Origin: Variovorax boronicumulans
Lineage (GTDB): Bacteria > Pseudomonadota > Gammaproteobacteria > Burkholderiales > Burkholderiaceae_C
Direction: 5' to 3'
Assembly (NCBI RefSeq): GCF_030812215.1
Contig: NZ_JAUSSG010000007.1
Span: forward strand, 248,001-312,000
Length of the DNA: 64,000 nt
The notes beneath the pieces were generated by a model. It did no database searches. It saw nothing but the letters and a program-made list of their open reading frames with translations, and was not told where the DNA came from. Positions within the stretch are counted from its first letter, which is position 1, and each line of letters starts with the position of its first letter. The position numbers and the translations under genes were made by a program. Shown piece by piece: positions 31,549 to 41,700 of the stretch.

Positions 31549-32729
31549 GACGTGCGCTCCTGCGTGTGGGGTGGTGTCGATTGTGGCGATGGATTTCTCC
31601 CGCAAGCCAGCGCCATGACGGCCAGCAGCGCTGCGGCAATGCCATAGAGCCACGGCGGCGATGCGACCGGCAGCAGCAGCCCCGCGATGAGCGGCCCTGC
31701 CCCGGCGCCGATGTCGCGCCACACCGAGCGAGCGGCCAGCGCCTGCACGCGCTCGGGCCCCGGCGTGCGACGCGCCACGATGGGCGACAGCAAGGGCAGT
31801 TGCAAGGCGCGCAGCACCACGATCAGCGCCGCGCAGCTCCAGAGCCAGCCGAGGCCGAAACCCACGAGCGCAACGGCCGTCACGAGCGAAAGGCTCACCA
31901 GCAGGCGCTCGGCCCCGAAACGGTCCGCCAGGTGCCCGCCGACCGGGCTCAGGAAAATCTCCGCGAGGTAGCGCAGCGCCATCAGCAGGCCGGCCACGAT
32001 CACCGCGCCGCCCGGCAGCAGATCCTTGCCGAGGTAGGACAGGCCCACGATGAAGAGCCCGTCGAGTGCCAGTCCCTCCATGAACGACCAGCCGTCAAGG
32101 CTGTTCGGCCACTGGAAGCGCCGCGTGGGCTTTTCCGTGCGATGCGGCGCGGACGGCAGCCGCCGTGTCGCGAACACCGCCAGCAGCGAGAACACCGCCA
32201 GGATGCCGAAGATCGCGCGCGGCCCGACCCAGAGCGCCATCAACGCGCCCAGCGGCAGCGCCAGCACCGGCCCCATCGCGATGAACGCGCGCGAGCGGCC
32301 ATTGCGGCGCGCGGCGCCCACCGGGTCGGCCGTGGCCAGCGCCTGGGTCGACAGGTTGAGCGCCGCGAAGCACAGCCCCCACATCAGCCGCAGCGGCAGC
32401 AGCGCCCAGAAGCCCGAGAGCGTGGCGTAGCCCACGCCGCAAACGGCGGCCGCCACGACGGCGATGGTGCAGGTCGGCCGGTCGCCGTTGCGCGCGTAGA
32501 AGCGGGCCACCCAGCGGTACCCGGCAATGCGCACCAGCCGATTGGCCGCGAGCAGCATGCCGGCTTCGGCCAGCGTCACGCCGAACTGGTCGGCGTACAT
32601 CGGCAGCAAAAGGTAGAGAACGACGTCGGCCGGCAGCGAAAGCCCGAGCGCGATGGCTGCGTGGCGGGAATTCAGATCGGTGGCGCCGGGCGCGGGGGTG
32701 GGAGCAGGAGCGAGGGGCGTTGAAGACAT
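31545..32729 (-). CDS. MFS transporter (DHA1-like)
   Basis: 394 residues, 12 spans. Helix 1 region LGLSLPADVVLYLLLPMYAD is followed by GVTLAEAGMLLAANRLVRI; loop 6-7 contains an AEIFLSPVGGHLADRFGAERLL motif A copy. The ATG at 32729 was preferred over a TTG 13 codons upstream. Exporter of unknown substrate, paired with the PPOX flavoprotein and divergent from a LysR regulator 78 bases away, which may control both. Confidence 0.87.
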   Translation of the reverse strand: MSSTPLAPAPTPAPGATDLNSRHAAIALGLSLPADVVLYLLLPMYADQFGVTLAEAGMLLAANRLVRIAGYRWVARFYARNGDRPTCTIAVVAAAVCGVGYATLSGFWALLPLRLMWGLCFAALNLSTQALATADPVGAARRNGRSRAFIAMGPVLALPLGALMALWVGPRAIFGILAVFSLLAVFATRRLPSAPHRTEKPTRRFQWPNSLDGWSFMEGLALDGLFIVGLSYLGKDLLPGGAVIVAGLLMALRYLAEIFLSPVGGHLADRFGAERLLVSLSLVTAVALVGFGLGWLWSCAALIVVLRALQLPLLSPIVARRTPGPERVQALAARSVWRDIGAGAGPLIAGLLLPVASPPWLYGIAAALLAVMALACGRNPSPQSTPPHTQERTS

Positions 32730-32807
32730 CGAGGCCGCATGGTGCGCCGCGACGCCGCGGGCTGACAAACGAGATTAATGCCCCTCATGCGTGAGAAAAT
32801 CGCACAC

Positions 32808-33710
32808 ATGCCGCTTCGGGAACCGCCTCTCAACGCCGTGCGCGCCTTTGTCGCCGCAGCCCGCCACCTGAGTTTCACGCGCGCAGCACAGGAGCTTCAT
32901 GTCACGCACAGCGCAGTGAGCCGGCAGATCAAGAGCCTTGAGGAATGCCTGGGCGTCGCGCTGTTCGAGCGCCGTATCCGGCAGGTGGCGTTGACGGCCG
33001 AAGGCCAGCAGTTCTTCGCGGAAGCCGGGCCGGCACTGGCGCAGATCAATGCGGCGGCCCATGTGCTGCAGGCGCAAGGCCCGGCGCGCGCGGTGCGGAT
33101 CAACGTGCGGCCGTCGTTCGCGGTGCGCTGGCTGATTCCGCGGCTGCCGTCGTTCGTCGAGCGCCATCCCGACATCGAACCGCAGGTCGTCACCAGCACA
33201 GTGATGCCCGAGCAGGCCATCGGCAGCTTCGACATCGCGGTGCGGCGCGGGCTCGAAGGCTGGCCCTCCTCCGTCGACCTGCATCCCTTTCTCGAAGACG
33301 AGGTGCTGGTGGTCGGTGCGCCCGCCTTGTTCAGGACGCATCCGCTGGCCGACCTTCGCGCGCTGGCATCGCACGTGCAGCTCTCGGCCAAGACGCGCAA
33401 GGACGACTGGGATGCCTGGAAGAAGCAGGTCGGTGCGCCGCGCACGAGGCCGGCGGGCCGCCTGCAGTTCGACCACCTGCACTTCGTGCTGCAGGCCGCG
33501 GTCGACGGGCTGGGCATCGCGCTCGCACCGACCTCGCTCGTGTCGCACGACCTGGCCTCGGGCCGGCTGCAGTCGCCGCTGCCCGCGCTGCGCATGGCGC
33601 TCGATCGCTACTACTACGGCCTTGCATCCGATGCCGCGCCGGAAGCCCGGCACGTGGCTGCTTGGTTCGAGCAGATGCTGCCGCCGCTCAGCCCGCCAAC
33701 GAGCGAATGA
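32808..33710 (+). CDS. LysR-family regulator, GcvA-like
   Basis: 300 residues from ATG 32808 (an in-frame ATG 10 codons earlier is possible). The N-terminal helix-turn-helix NAVRAFVAAARHLSFTRAAQELHVTHSAVSRQI is GcvA-type. The effector domain follows from ~90 with the VRPSFAVRWLIPRLPSFVERHP strand. It is divergent from the MFS/PPOX pair. The stop overlaps the convergent NmrA-like gene by 23 bases. Confidence 0.9.
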   Translation: MPLREPPLNAVRAFVAAARHLSFTRAAQELHVTHSAVSRQIKSLEECLGVALFERRIRQVALTAEGQQFFAEAGPALAQINAAAHVLQAQGPARAVRINVRPSFAVRWLIPRLPSFVERHPDIEPQVVTSTVMPEQAIGSFDIAVRRGLEGWPSSVDLHPFLEDEVLVVGAPALFRTHPLADLRALASHVQLSAKTRKDDWDAWKKQVGAPRTRPAGRLQFDHLHFVLQAAVDGLGIALAPTSLVSHDLASGRLQSPLPALRMALDRYYYGLASDAAPEARHVAAWFEQMLPPLSPPTSE

Positions 33711-34545
33711 CCTCGGCGAGGCCGACCTTGCCCTTGCGCACGGTGGCATCGCCGCCTTCGAAGGTGATCCATCCCTCGTTGAAGCCGTCGAGCATCTGGA
33801 TGCGCGGCATCGGGTCCTTCATGCCCTGCGCGCGGAAAAGCGAACCCCAGGTCTCGCGCGGCACCACGTCGGCCTGAACCGGGCGGCCCAGCACCGTCGA
33901 GAGCGCCGCGGCGATCGCGTTCGGGCTCACACGCTCCGGACCTTCGAGTTCCACGATGCCTTCGACCGCGCCTTCCTGCACCAGCAACTCGGCCGCGACC
34001 CGCCCGACGTCGGCCGCGGCGACCATCGGCACCTGCCTGTCGAGCGGCTGCAGGAAGCTCGCGAAAACGCCCTGCTCGCGCGCCCCCGCAATGTCCCAGG
34101 CGAGGTTGTCGAGGAACCATGCGGGCCGCAGGAACGCGACGTGCACAGGCAGCGCCGACAGCGCCTGTTCCATCAGGGTGCGCTGGCTCAGCAGGTTCGA
34201 TTGCGTGGCCTGCGCGCCGACGGTTGAAAGGCAGATCACGCGGGCCGGCCGCGCCGCGACGAGCGCGCGGCTCACCGCGTCGATGACCGCCTTCGCCTCG
34301 GGGAAGCCGGGCATGGGATCGAAGTTCGGCGGAGGCAGGACGAAGACACCTCGAACGCCCGTGAATGCACGCGTCAACGCCGCCGCATCTTCCATGTCGG
34401 CGATGGCGACTTCGCAGCCGAGGCTCGCCCACGCCCGGCCCTTGGCTGCATCGCGCACCACCGCGCGAACGGAATGCCTCTGGGCCAGCAAGGTGCGCGC
34501 GACGGCGCCGCCGACATTGCCTGTGATACCGGTGATTGCGTACAT
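33688..34545 (-). CDS. NmrA-like NAD(P)-binding protein
   Basis: 285 residues. Rossmann motif MYAITGITGNVGGAVARTLL at the N-terminus (TGxxGxxG) and an atypical-SDR layout: VRAVVRDAAKG, then a FVLPPPNFD strand and LRPAWFLDNLAWD. There is no YxxxK, as in NmrA/HSCARG proteins, which sense NADP or act as reductases such as QOR2/azoreductase-like. The ATG 34545 has AGGAAAG 6 bases upstream. It is divergent from a LysR regulator only 95 bases away, the likely controller. Confidence 0.88.
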   Translation of the reverse strand: MYAITGITGNVGGAVARTLLAQRHSVRAVVRDAAKGRAWASLGCEVAIADMEDAAALTRAFTGVRGVFVLPPPNFDPMPGFPEAKAVIDAVSRALVAARPARVICLSTVGAQATQSNLLSQRTLMEQALSALPVHVAFLRPAWFLDNLAWDIAGAREQGVFASFLQPLDRQVPMVAAADVGRVAAELLVQEGAVEGIVELEGPERVSPNAIAAALSTVLGRPVQADVVPRETWGSLFRAQGMKDPMPRIQMLDGFNEGWITFEGGDATVRKGKVGLAEVIRSLAG

Positions 34546-34640
34546 GTGACTTTCCTTTTTCTTTCCAGTGAATCGGTTGCGATGGAAGGAATGTAGGAAT
34601 CCGGCGCCTTTGAGTAAAGCGACCTCAAGGCATATCATTC

Positions 34641-35591
34641 ATGACACTTGATCACGAATTAAAAATGGCACTCGACGGACGACTCCTCTCCAACGTGGGC
34701 GTGCTCGCCGCTGTCGTCGAAGGCGGCAGCTTCGCGAGCGCGGCCCATGCCCTCGGCCTCACACCCTCGGGCGTCAGCCGCGCCATCGCACGGCTGGAGG
34801 CACGCATCGGCGTGCGGCTGTTCGACCGCACGACGCGCTCGCTCAACCTCACGGACGAGGGCCGGCTGCTCTATGCCAACGTCAATCCGCTGGTGTTGGG
34901 CATCGAGGATGCGGTGACCATCGCCGCGGGCTCGTCCGGCGCGGTGCGCGGGCGGCTTCGCGTCAACACCGACGCCTTCACATCGCGCCTCCTGCTCGCG
35001 CCGCACCTCCCGCGTTTTCTGGATCAGTACCCCGAGCTGTCGCTCGACCTCGTCGCGCGCGACCAGCTCGGCGACCTGGTGGCCGAGGGCTTCGACATCG
35101 CGGTGCGCTTCGGCGAACCGCCCTCCTCCTCGCTGGTCGCGCGCAAGCTCATGGACACGCGCATCGTGACCGTCGCGACGCCCGCCTACCTGAAGCGCCA
35201 CGGACGCCCCGCCAAGCCCGCAGACCTCGTCGACCACGCGTGCCTGCAGGTGCGCAACCCGGTCACGGGACAGCCGTTCGCGTGGGAGTTCCAGCGCGGC
35301 CGCAAGCTCGTCAAGGTGCCGACCACCGGCCGGCTGCTGCTGACCGATGCGGGCACCATCCTGGCCACCGCGCTCGCGGGCATCGGGGTTGCGCAGATCA
35401 AGGCGGTGGGCATCCAGCAGCATCTGGACAGCGGCGAATTCGTCGACCTGTTTCCCGACTGGCCCGACGAGCGCTTTCCGCTCTATGCGCTGTACCCGTC
35501 GCGTCATCTGCCGGCGGCGAAAGTGCGGGCCTTCATCGACTTCGTGATGGCGGCGATTGCCCCCGAAGCGAAGCCGAAGACCTCGCGCTGA
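34641..35591 (+). CDS. LysR-family regulator
   Basis: 316 residues. Helix-turn-helix VLAAVVEGGSFASAAHALGLTPSGVSRAIARLE. The effector domain contains RVNTDAFTSRLLLAPHLPRFLDQYP and FDIAVRFGEPPSS, typical of the PA0477/YhjC-type branch. Alternative ATG 34665 would drop 8 residues. It is divergent from the NmrA-like gene, so its probable target is that gene. Confidence 0.9.
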   Translation: MTLDHELKMALDGRLLSNVGVLAAVVEGGSFASAAHALGLTPSGVSRAIARLEARIGVRLFDRTTRSLNLTDEGRLLYANVNPLVLGIEDAVTIAAGSSGAVRGRLRVNTDAFTSRLLLAPHLPRFLDQYPELSLDLVARDQLGDLVAEGFDIAVRFGEPPSSSLVARKLMDTRIVTVATPAYLKRHGRPAKPADLVDHACLQVRNPVTGQPFAWEFQRGRKLVKVPTTGRLLLTDAGTILATALAGIGVAQIKAVGIQQHLDSGEFVDLFPDWPDERFPLYALYPSRHLPAAKVRAFIDFVMAAIAPEAKPKTSR

Positions 35592-35673
35592 CACGCTGCT
35601 CGCAGGTCCGCAAACGGCCAGCGCCGGATGGCATACGCGAGCAGGATCGGGCTTTCCATTCGAGCCCTGTCGC

Positions 35674-36894
35674 ATGCCTTCCACCCTTCCCCGCTCCTTC
35701 CGGAATCTCGCCTGGTCCAACCTCGCGGCCCAATCGGCCGAGCAACTGAGCCTTGCGGCCGTGCCATTGGTCGCGGTGCTGATGCTCGGCGCGGGGCCAG
35801 GAGAGATCGGTTTTCTCGCAGCGGTCCAGGCGCTGCCTTTCCTGCTGGTCTCGATGCCGCTCGGGCTGCTGGCCGATCGCATGTCGCGCAGGCGGCTGAT
35901 GGTGTGGGCGGAAGCATTGCGAGCAGCGTCGCTGCTGGTGCTTCTCGTGATGGTGTTCGCGTCGAAGCTCAGCATCGCGTGGCTGGCGGTGCTCGGGTTT
36001 CTCGGGGCGGTGGGCACCGTGGGTTTCAGCGTTGCGGCGCCGGCTCTGGTGCACGCGCTCGTGCCGCGCGAAGCGCTGGCAGTGGCCAACGGAAGGCTCG
36101 AGCTTGCACGCAGCGCGGCGTTCACCGCCGGCCCTGCGCTCGCGGGCGCGCTGGTCGCATGGGCGGGCGCTCCGGCCGTGTTTGTGCTGGCGGCCGTGCT
36201 GTCCGTCGCGGCCGTGGCGCTGCTGCTGCGACTGACCGAAGCGCCGCGTTCACCTGCCTCGCCGCGCCATCCATTGCACGAAGTGAGGGACGGCGCCCGC
36301 TTCGTCTGGCAGCACGAACTGCTGCGACCGATGGCGATCACCGGCGCGGTATTCAACATCTCGTGGTTCGTGCTGCAGGCCGGCTATGTGCCTTATGCGG
36401 TGCGGGTGCTCGGGCTCGGCGCAGAGGCGGTGGGCTTCACGCTGGCGATGTATGGCGCGGGCATGGTGGCGGGCGCGCTGCTGACCTCGCGCGTCGTGGC
36501 ACGGCTGCCCTTCGGCCGCGCCATACAGGTCGGACCCGCCGTGGCGGTGGTCGCCGCGGGCGTGATGGCTGCCACGCTGGTCTTTCCCCGGGCATCGCTG
36601 GCTGCGCTGTCGTTCTTTCTCTTCGGCGCGGGTCCAATGGTCTGGGTCATCACCTCGACAACGCTGCGGCAGAGCATCGTGCCGTCGACGATGCTGGGGC
36701 GGGTGTCGGCCGTGTTCCTGACGATCAACGCGGGGGCACGGCCCATCGGCGCCGCGCTGGGTGGTGCCGTAGGTGCCGCATGGGGCGAGCCGGCCTGCCT
36801 GCTGCTCGCGTTCGCGGGTTTTGCGCTGCAGGCCCTGATCATCTTTGCGTCGCGCATCGCGACGCTGCATCGGCTGCCGGCGGCCGTGGCCTGA
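35674..36894 (+). CDS. MFS transporter, EntS-like
   Basis: 406 residues, 12 spans. N-terminal region LAWSNLAAQSAEQLSLAAVP and loop 2-3 motif A (LLADRMSRRRLMV). Overall layout resembles the enterobactin exporter EntS/MFS-3 group (residues such as GPMVWVITSTTLRQSIVPSTMLGRVSAVF in the C-terminal half). It stands alone between LysR and the convergent DNA-repair gene. Substrate unknown. Confidence 0.87.
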   Translation: MPSTLPRSFRNLAWSNLAAQSAEQLSLAAVPLVAVLMLGAGPGEIGFLAAVQALPFLLVSMPLGLLADRMSRRRLMVWAEALRAASLLVLLVMVFASKLSIAWLAVLGFLGAVGTVGFSVAAPALVHALVPREALAVANGRLELARSAAFTAGPALAGALVAWAGAPAVFVLAAVLSVAAVALLLRLTEAPRSPASPRHPLHEVRDGARFVWQHELLRPMAITGAVFNISWFVLQAGYVPYAVRVLGLGAEAVGFTLAMYGAGMVAGALLTSRVVARLPFGRAIQVGPAVAVVAAGVMAATLVFPRASLAALSFFLFGAGPMVWVITSTTLRQSIVPSTMLGRVSAVFLTINAGARPIGAALGGAVGAAWGEPACLLLAFAGFALQALIIFASRIATLHRLPAAVA

Positions 36895-36905
36895 CCGGCT
36901 TCCGT

Positions 36906-37457
36906 TCAGAAGAGCGACGCCATCCCGTTCGGCCGCGCGTCCTCGATGCCGAGCATCCGCAGCTTGGTCAGCGCGCCGCCGCCGGCCGAGAAACCACCGG
37001 GCTTGTTGCCCGCCGCGAGCACGCGATGGCAAGGCACCACGGGTGCGAAAGGGTTGTGCCCCATCGCCTGCCCCACCGCCCGCGACAGGCCCTTGTCGCC
37101 AAGCGCCTCGGCAATCTCGCCGTAGGTGCGCGTCTGCCCCGGCGGAATGCTGCGCGCGATGGCGTAGATGCGCTGGTGAAACTCCGACACGCCGCACATG
37201 TCGAGCACGATGTGCGTCAAGTCGTCGTGCACGCCCTGCAGCAGGCCCTGGATGGCGGCGATGGCGTGTTGCGCCATGTCGTTCGGCGGCCCTTCGTGCA
37301 GGTCCGGAAAGCGACGGCGCATGCGCGCCCGCGTGGCCGGCTCGCCCTCGTCGGCAGGCAGTTGCACGCCGACCAATCCGTGCGGCCCCCAGGCCAGCGC
37401 GCAGATGCCGATGGTGGTTTCGAACAATGCGAAGCCGGTGTCGTCCTGTTTCGTCAT
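36906..37457 (-). CDS. ogt: Methylated-DNA--protein-cysteine methyltransferase
   Basis: 183 residues. The C-terminal domain has the alkyl-acceptor motif PVVPCHRVL (Cys in PCHR), the helix-turn-helix GQTRTYGEIAEALG for DNA binding, and the Asn hinge AMGHNPFAPV. It removes alkyl groups from O6-alkylguanine onto the Cys and is then inactivated. The N-terminus carries the smaller Ada/Ogt-like domain. The ATG 37457 overlaps the stop of the MFS gene as ATGA. Convergent with the EntS-like gene. Confidence 0.92.
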   Translation of the reverse strand: MTKQDDTGFALFETTIGICALAWGPHGLVGVQLPADEGEPATRARMRRRFPDLHEGPPNDMAQHAIAAIQGLLQGVHDDLTHIVLDMCGVSEFHQRIYAIARSIPPGQTRTYGEIAEALGDKGLSRAVGQAMGHNPFAPVVPCHRVLAAGNKPGGFSAGGGALTKLRMLGIEDARPNGMASLF

Positions 37458-38695
37458 CCGATCTCCTTCAGCGCATGCTGGCGCGAGGCCAGCACCGCAG
37501 CGAGCCACAGCGCGATCGCCGAGGCCACCAGCCCGCGCGCGAGGCCGCCGGGGCCGTCCGATATCCAGCCCGTCACCGTCGGCCCGACGATCTGCCCGAG
37601 CGCGAAGACGATGGTGAACAGGCTGATGCCCTGCGCCCAGCGTGCCGGCGGCAGGTTGTGGCGCACCAGCGCGGTGGTCGAGGCCACCACCGACAGGAAC
37701 ACCCCGCCGAACAGCACGCCCGATGCCAGCGCCACGGGCGCCGAAGCGCTCAGCACCGGCAACAGCGTGGCCACGCCCAGCAGCCCGTTCAACAGCGCCT
37801 GCGGCTGGCCGCCGCGATAACGATCGAGCAACCCGGCCCAGAGGCGCGACGAGGCCACGCAGGCGATGCCCAGCAAGGCATAGAACAAGGTGACGAAACC
37901 GGCGCTGGCGCCCTGCTCCCGCAGCAGCGCGATCACGAAGGTCATGTAGCCGATATAGCCCATGCCGAAGAGCGCGTAGCCCGCGAGTGCCCAGCCGAAG
38001 TGGCGCAGCGCGACGGGCGTGGCCTCGGTCGCGATTGCGGCCGACGGTGTTGCCGAGGAACCCGGAGGGTCAGGCATCGCGCGCCCCGCCCAGGCCAGCA
38101 AGCCGGTGGCGGCCGCGCTTGCGATCGCCAGCGCCCACCACGCCCAGGTCCAGCCGTGCGGCACATCCGACGCTGCGCGCAGCACCTGCGGCACGAGCAG
38201 GGCCGACAGGAGAATGCCGAAGCCGGTGCCGCCGTAGTAGATCCCCAGCAGCAACCCGCCGCGCGAGGCGCCGGTCCGTGCATCTGCTTCACCGAGCCGC
38301 GCGGCCAGCAAGCCGCCCGCCACGAACACCCAGGCGCTGGCCACGCCGGCCAGCAAACGCTGCAGCAGCAAGGCGGATGCGTCGGTCACGAAGCCGCTGC
38401 CGGCCATGAACACGCTGGCCAGCACCGCGCCCACGAGAAGGAGCCGCGTCACGCCGAAGCGCCGCATCAGCGCCGGCGTGACCAGCGCACCGGCCAGGTA
38501 GCCGACCGCGTTGGCGGTGTTCATGCCCCCGGCCAGCGCGTAGCTCCAGCCGAGGTCGGCGCGCATGGGCGGCAACAGCAGTGCGTAGGCGAAGCGGGTG
38601 ATGCCGAGCGACACGGCCGCGCCCATCGACAGCGCGAACGCAAGGCGCAGCGTGGGCTGCGCGCGAAGGGATGGAGAAGTGAGGGTGGTCGACAT
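37454..38695 (-). CDS. MFS transporter, YbfB/YjiJ family
   Basis: 413 residues, 12 spans. It opens FALSMGAAVSLGITRFAYALLLPPMRADLG, shortened here to SLGITRFAYALLLPPMR, which is a YbfB/YjiJ signature. The second conserved element is GYIGYMTFVIALLREQG in the C-terminal half. Substrate unknown; a few relatives are linked to sugar or aromatic export. It is coupled to the ogt-like gene by a 4-base overlap. An alternative start at 38716 would add 7 residues. Confidence 0.87.
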   Translation of the reverse strand: MSTTLTSPSLRAQPTLRLAFALSMGAAVSLGITRFAYALLLPPMRADLGWSYALAGGMNTANAVGYLAGALVTPALMRRFGVTRLLLVGAVLASVFMAGSGFVTDASALLLQRLLAGVASAWVFVAGGLLAARLGEADARTGASRGGLLLGIYYGGTGFGILLSALLVPQVLRAASDVPHGWTWAWWALAIASAAATGLLAWAGRAMPDPPGSSATPSAAIATEATPVALRHFGWALAGYALFGMGYIGYMTFVIALLREQGASAGFVTLFYALLGIACVASSRLWAGLLDRYRGGQPQALLNGLLGVATLLPVLSASAPVALASGVLFGGVFLSVVASTTALVRHNLPPARWAQGISLFTIVFALGQIVGPTVTGWISDGPGGLARGLVASAIALWLAAVLASRQHALKEIG

Positions 38696-38757
38696 CGGAT
38701 CGGGCGGCGCAGCCATTTTGCGGCAGCCCGCGCGATCCTGCCTGCGTGGCTGCCGGT

Positions 38758-41700
38758 TTACCGCGTCGCCGAATCCGGCTTCAGCAGGTGCCGCGCCAGC
38801 AGCACCGCCACATGCACAGCCTCGCGCTGCGCCCCGTCGCCGATCTGGTGGCGGCAGCTGGTGCCGTCGGCCACCACCACCGCATCGGGCTTCGCCCGGA
38901 TGGCTGGCAGCAGGCTCGCTTCGGCCATCTGCATCGAGACATCGAAATGGCTCGCCTCGTAGCCGAAGCTGCCGGCCATGCCGCAGCAGGAGCTTTCGAT
39001 CAGCTCGGGCTCGGCGCCGGGAATGAGCTTGAGCACCTCCATGATCGGGCTTACCGCGCCGAAGGCCTTCTGGTGGCAATGGCCGTGCAGGAGGATCGGC
39101 GTCGCGGACGGCTTGAGTGCCAGCTCGAATCGGCCGGTCTTGATTTCGCGCGCGATGAACTCCTCGAACAACAGCGCCTGCTTCGCCACGGTCTGCGCCT
39201 TGTCGCCGAAGCCCATCACCAGCGTCTCGTCGCGCAGCGTGAACAGGCACGAAGGCTCCAGGCCGACGATGGGAATGCCGGCCTGCGCGAGCGGCAGCAG
39301 CGCATCGATCAATGCTTCGGCGCGAAGCTTCGCCTCGTCCACCATGCCGCTGGCGAGGAAGGTCCGGCCACAGCAGTGGTGCCCGCCGCTCTTCTCGACC
39401 GTGTGCAGCACATAGCCGGCGGCCTCGAGCACGCGCGCGGCTGCAAAGGCGTTTTCGCTCTCGAAGGTGCCGTTGAACGTGTCGACAAAAAGCACGGCCG
39501 CCTTGCCGCCGCGTGCCGCCACCGCCAGCACCGAGGCCTGGTCGGCGAACAGGCCGGGCTCGTTGCCCTTCGCGCGCCAGAACGTGTCAGAGCGCCATTC
39601 CGGCAGCGAGCGCTTCGCCGAGAAGCCCAGCAGCTTCTCGCCGAGCCACGCCGCACCCGGCACGTTGTTGCGCAGGTTCAGCAGCCACGGCATGCGGCTC
39701 GCCTTGTGCGCGTAGTCGGGCATGTAGGCCACGAGCTTGTCTTTGAGCGTATGGCCGTGGCGCTTCTTGTAGTGATCGAGAAACTCGATCTTCATCTTCG
39801 CCATGTCGACGCCCGTCGGGCAGTCGCGCTTGCAGCCCTTGCAGCCGACGCACAGGTCCATGGTCTCGTGCATGGCCTCGCTGGTGAAGGCATCGGCGCC
39901 GAGCTGGCCCGAGAGCGCCAGGCGCAGCGTGTTGGCACGGCCGCGCGTGAGGTGCTGTTCGTCGCGCGTCACGCGGTAGCTCGGGCACATGGTGCCGGCG
40001 TCGAACTTGCGGCAGTGGCCGTTGTTGTTGCACATCTCCACGGCCTTGGCGAGGCCGCCGGTGCTGTCGCCGCCGGTGCCGGGCGCGGTGGTCACCTCGG
40101 TCACGGGGTCGGCATTGACGTTCCAGGCCGACCAGTCGAGCACCGGCTTGAGTTCGATGCGGCGGTAAGGCTTCGGCGCCGTGGGCGGCGCGAAGCGGAA
40201 CAGCGAACCGTCGTCCATGCGGGGCGGGTCGATGATCTTGCCGGGATTGAACAGGTCGAGAGGGTCGAGCTTCTTCTTGATCGCGCGAAAGGCCTCGTTG
40301 ATGGCCGGGCCGAACTGCCATTCGATCCACTCGCCGCGGCACAGGCCGTCGCCGTGCTCGCCGCTGAACGCGCCCTTGTACTTGCGCACCAATGCGCTGG
40401 CTTCTTCGGCGATGGCGCGCATCTTCGCGGCGCCGTCTGCCCGCATGTCGAGGATCGGCCGCACATGCAGCGTGCCGACCGACGCATGCGCGTACCAGGT
40501 GCCGCGGCTGCCGTATTTCGCGAACACCTCGGTCAGCGCGTCGGTGTATTCGGCCAGGTGTTCGAGCGGCACCGCGCAGTCCTCGATGAAGCTCACCGGT
40601 TTGCCGTCGCCCTTGAGGCTCATCATGATGTTGAGGCCGGCCTTGCGCACTTCCCACAGGTTCTTCTGCCGCGCGTCGTCGGGCATCTCGACCACGCTGC
40701 CCGGCAGGCCCAGGTCGCCCATCAGTTCGACGAGTTGCTTGAGCTGCGGCAGCAATGCGGCCTTGTCGGCGCCGGAAAACTCGACCAGCAGGATCGCCGC
40801 GGGCTTGCCGATCAGCGCGGTTTCCACCGTCGGCTTGAAGGCGGGGTTCGCCAGGCTCAACTCGATCATCGTGCGGTCGACCAGCTCCACCGCCGTCGGC
40901 CCGAGCTTCACGATGTGCTGCGCCGCGTCCATGGCCGCATGGAAGGTCGGGAAGTTCACGATGCCCAGCACCTTCGCGCGCGGCAGCGGCGCGAGCTTGA
41001 GCTTCAGGCTCTTCGTGTAGGCGAGCGTGCCTTCCGAGCCGATGAGCAAGTGCGCAAGGTTCACGCTGCCATCGGCGGTGTATGGCTTCTCGCTCTGGTT
41101 GTCGAAGATGTCGAGGTTGTAGCCCGCCACACGGCGCATCACCTTGGGCCAGTGCTCGGCCATCTCGTCGCGGTGCTGCCGCGCGAGGCCGCGCACGAAC
41201 TGCGCAATGCCGGCCGCGCGCACGCCCAGCGTGCCCACCGGGCCGAACTCGACCAGCTCACCGTTCGAGAGCCACGCGCTCGCGCCCAGCACGTTGTGCA
41301 CCATGTTCCCGTAGGCAATGGAGCGCGAGCCGCAGGAGTTGTTGCCTGCCATGCCGCCCAGCGTGGCCTGCGCGCTGGTCGATACATCGACCGGATACCA
41401 GAGCCCGAGCGGCTTGAGCTTTGCGTTCAGGTGATCGAGCACGAGGCCGGGCTCGACGGTGGCCGTGCCCTCCTCCGCGTTCACCTCGAGCACGCGGCGA
41501 AAGTGCTTGCTGTTGTCGATCACCAGCGCCGCGCCCGTGGTCTGCCCGCACTGGCTGGTGCCGCCGCCGCGTGCGAGCACCGGCACCTTGAGGTCGCGTG
41601 CGATGTCGATGGCGGTCGCGATGTCCTTGTCGTTCGTCGGCACGAAGGCGCCGACCGGCGTGATCTGGTAGATCGACGCGTCGGTGGCGTAGCGTCCGCG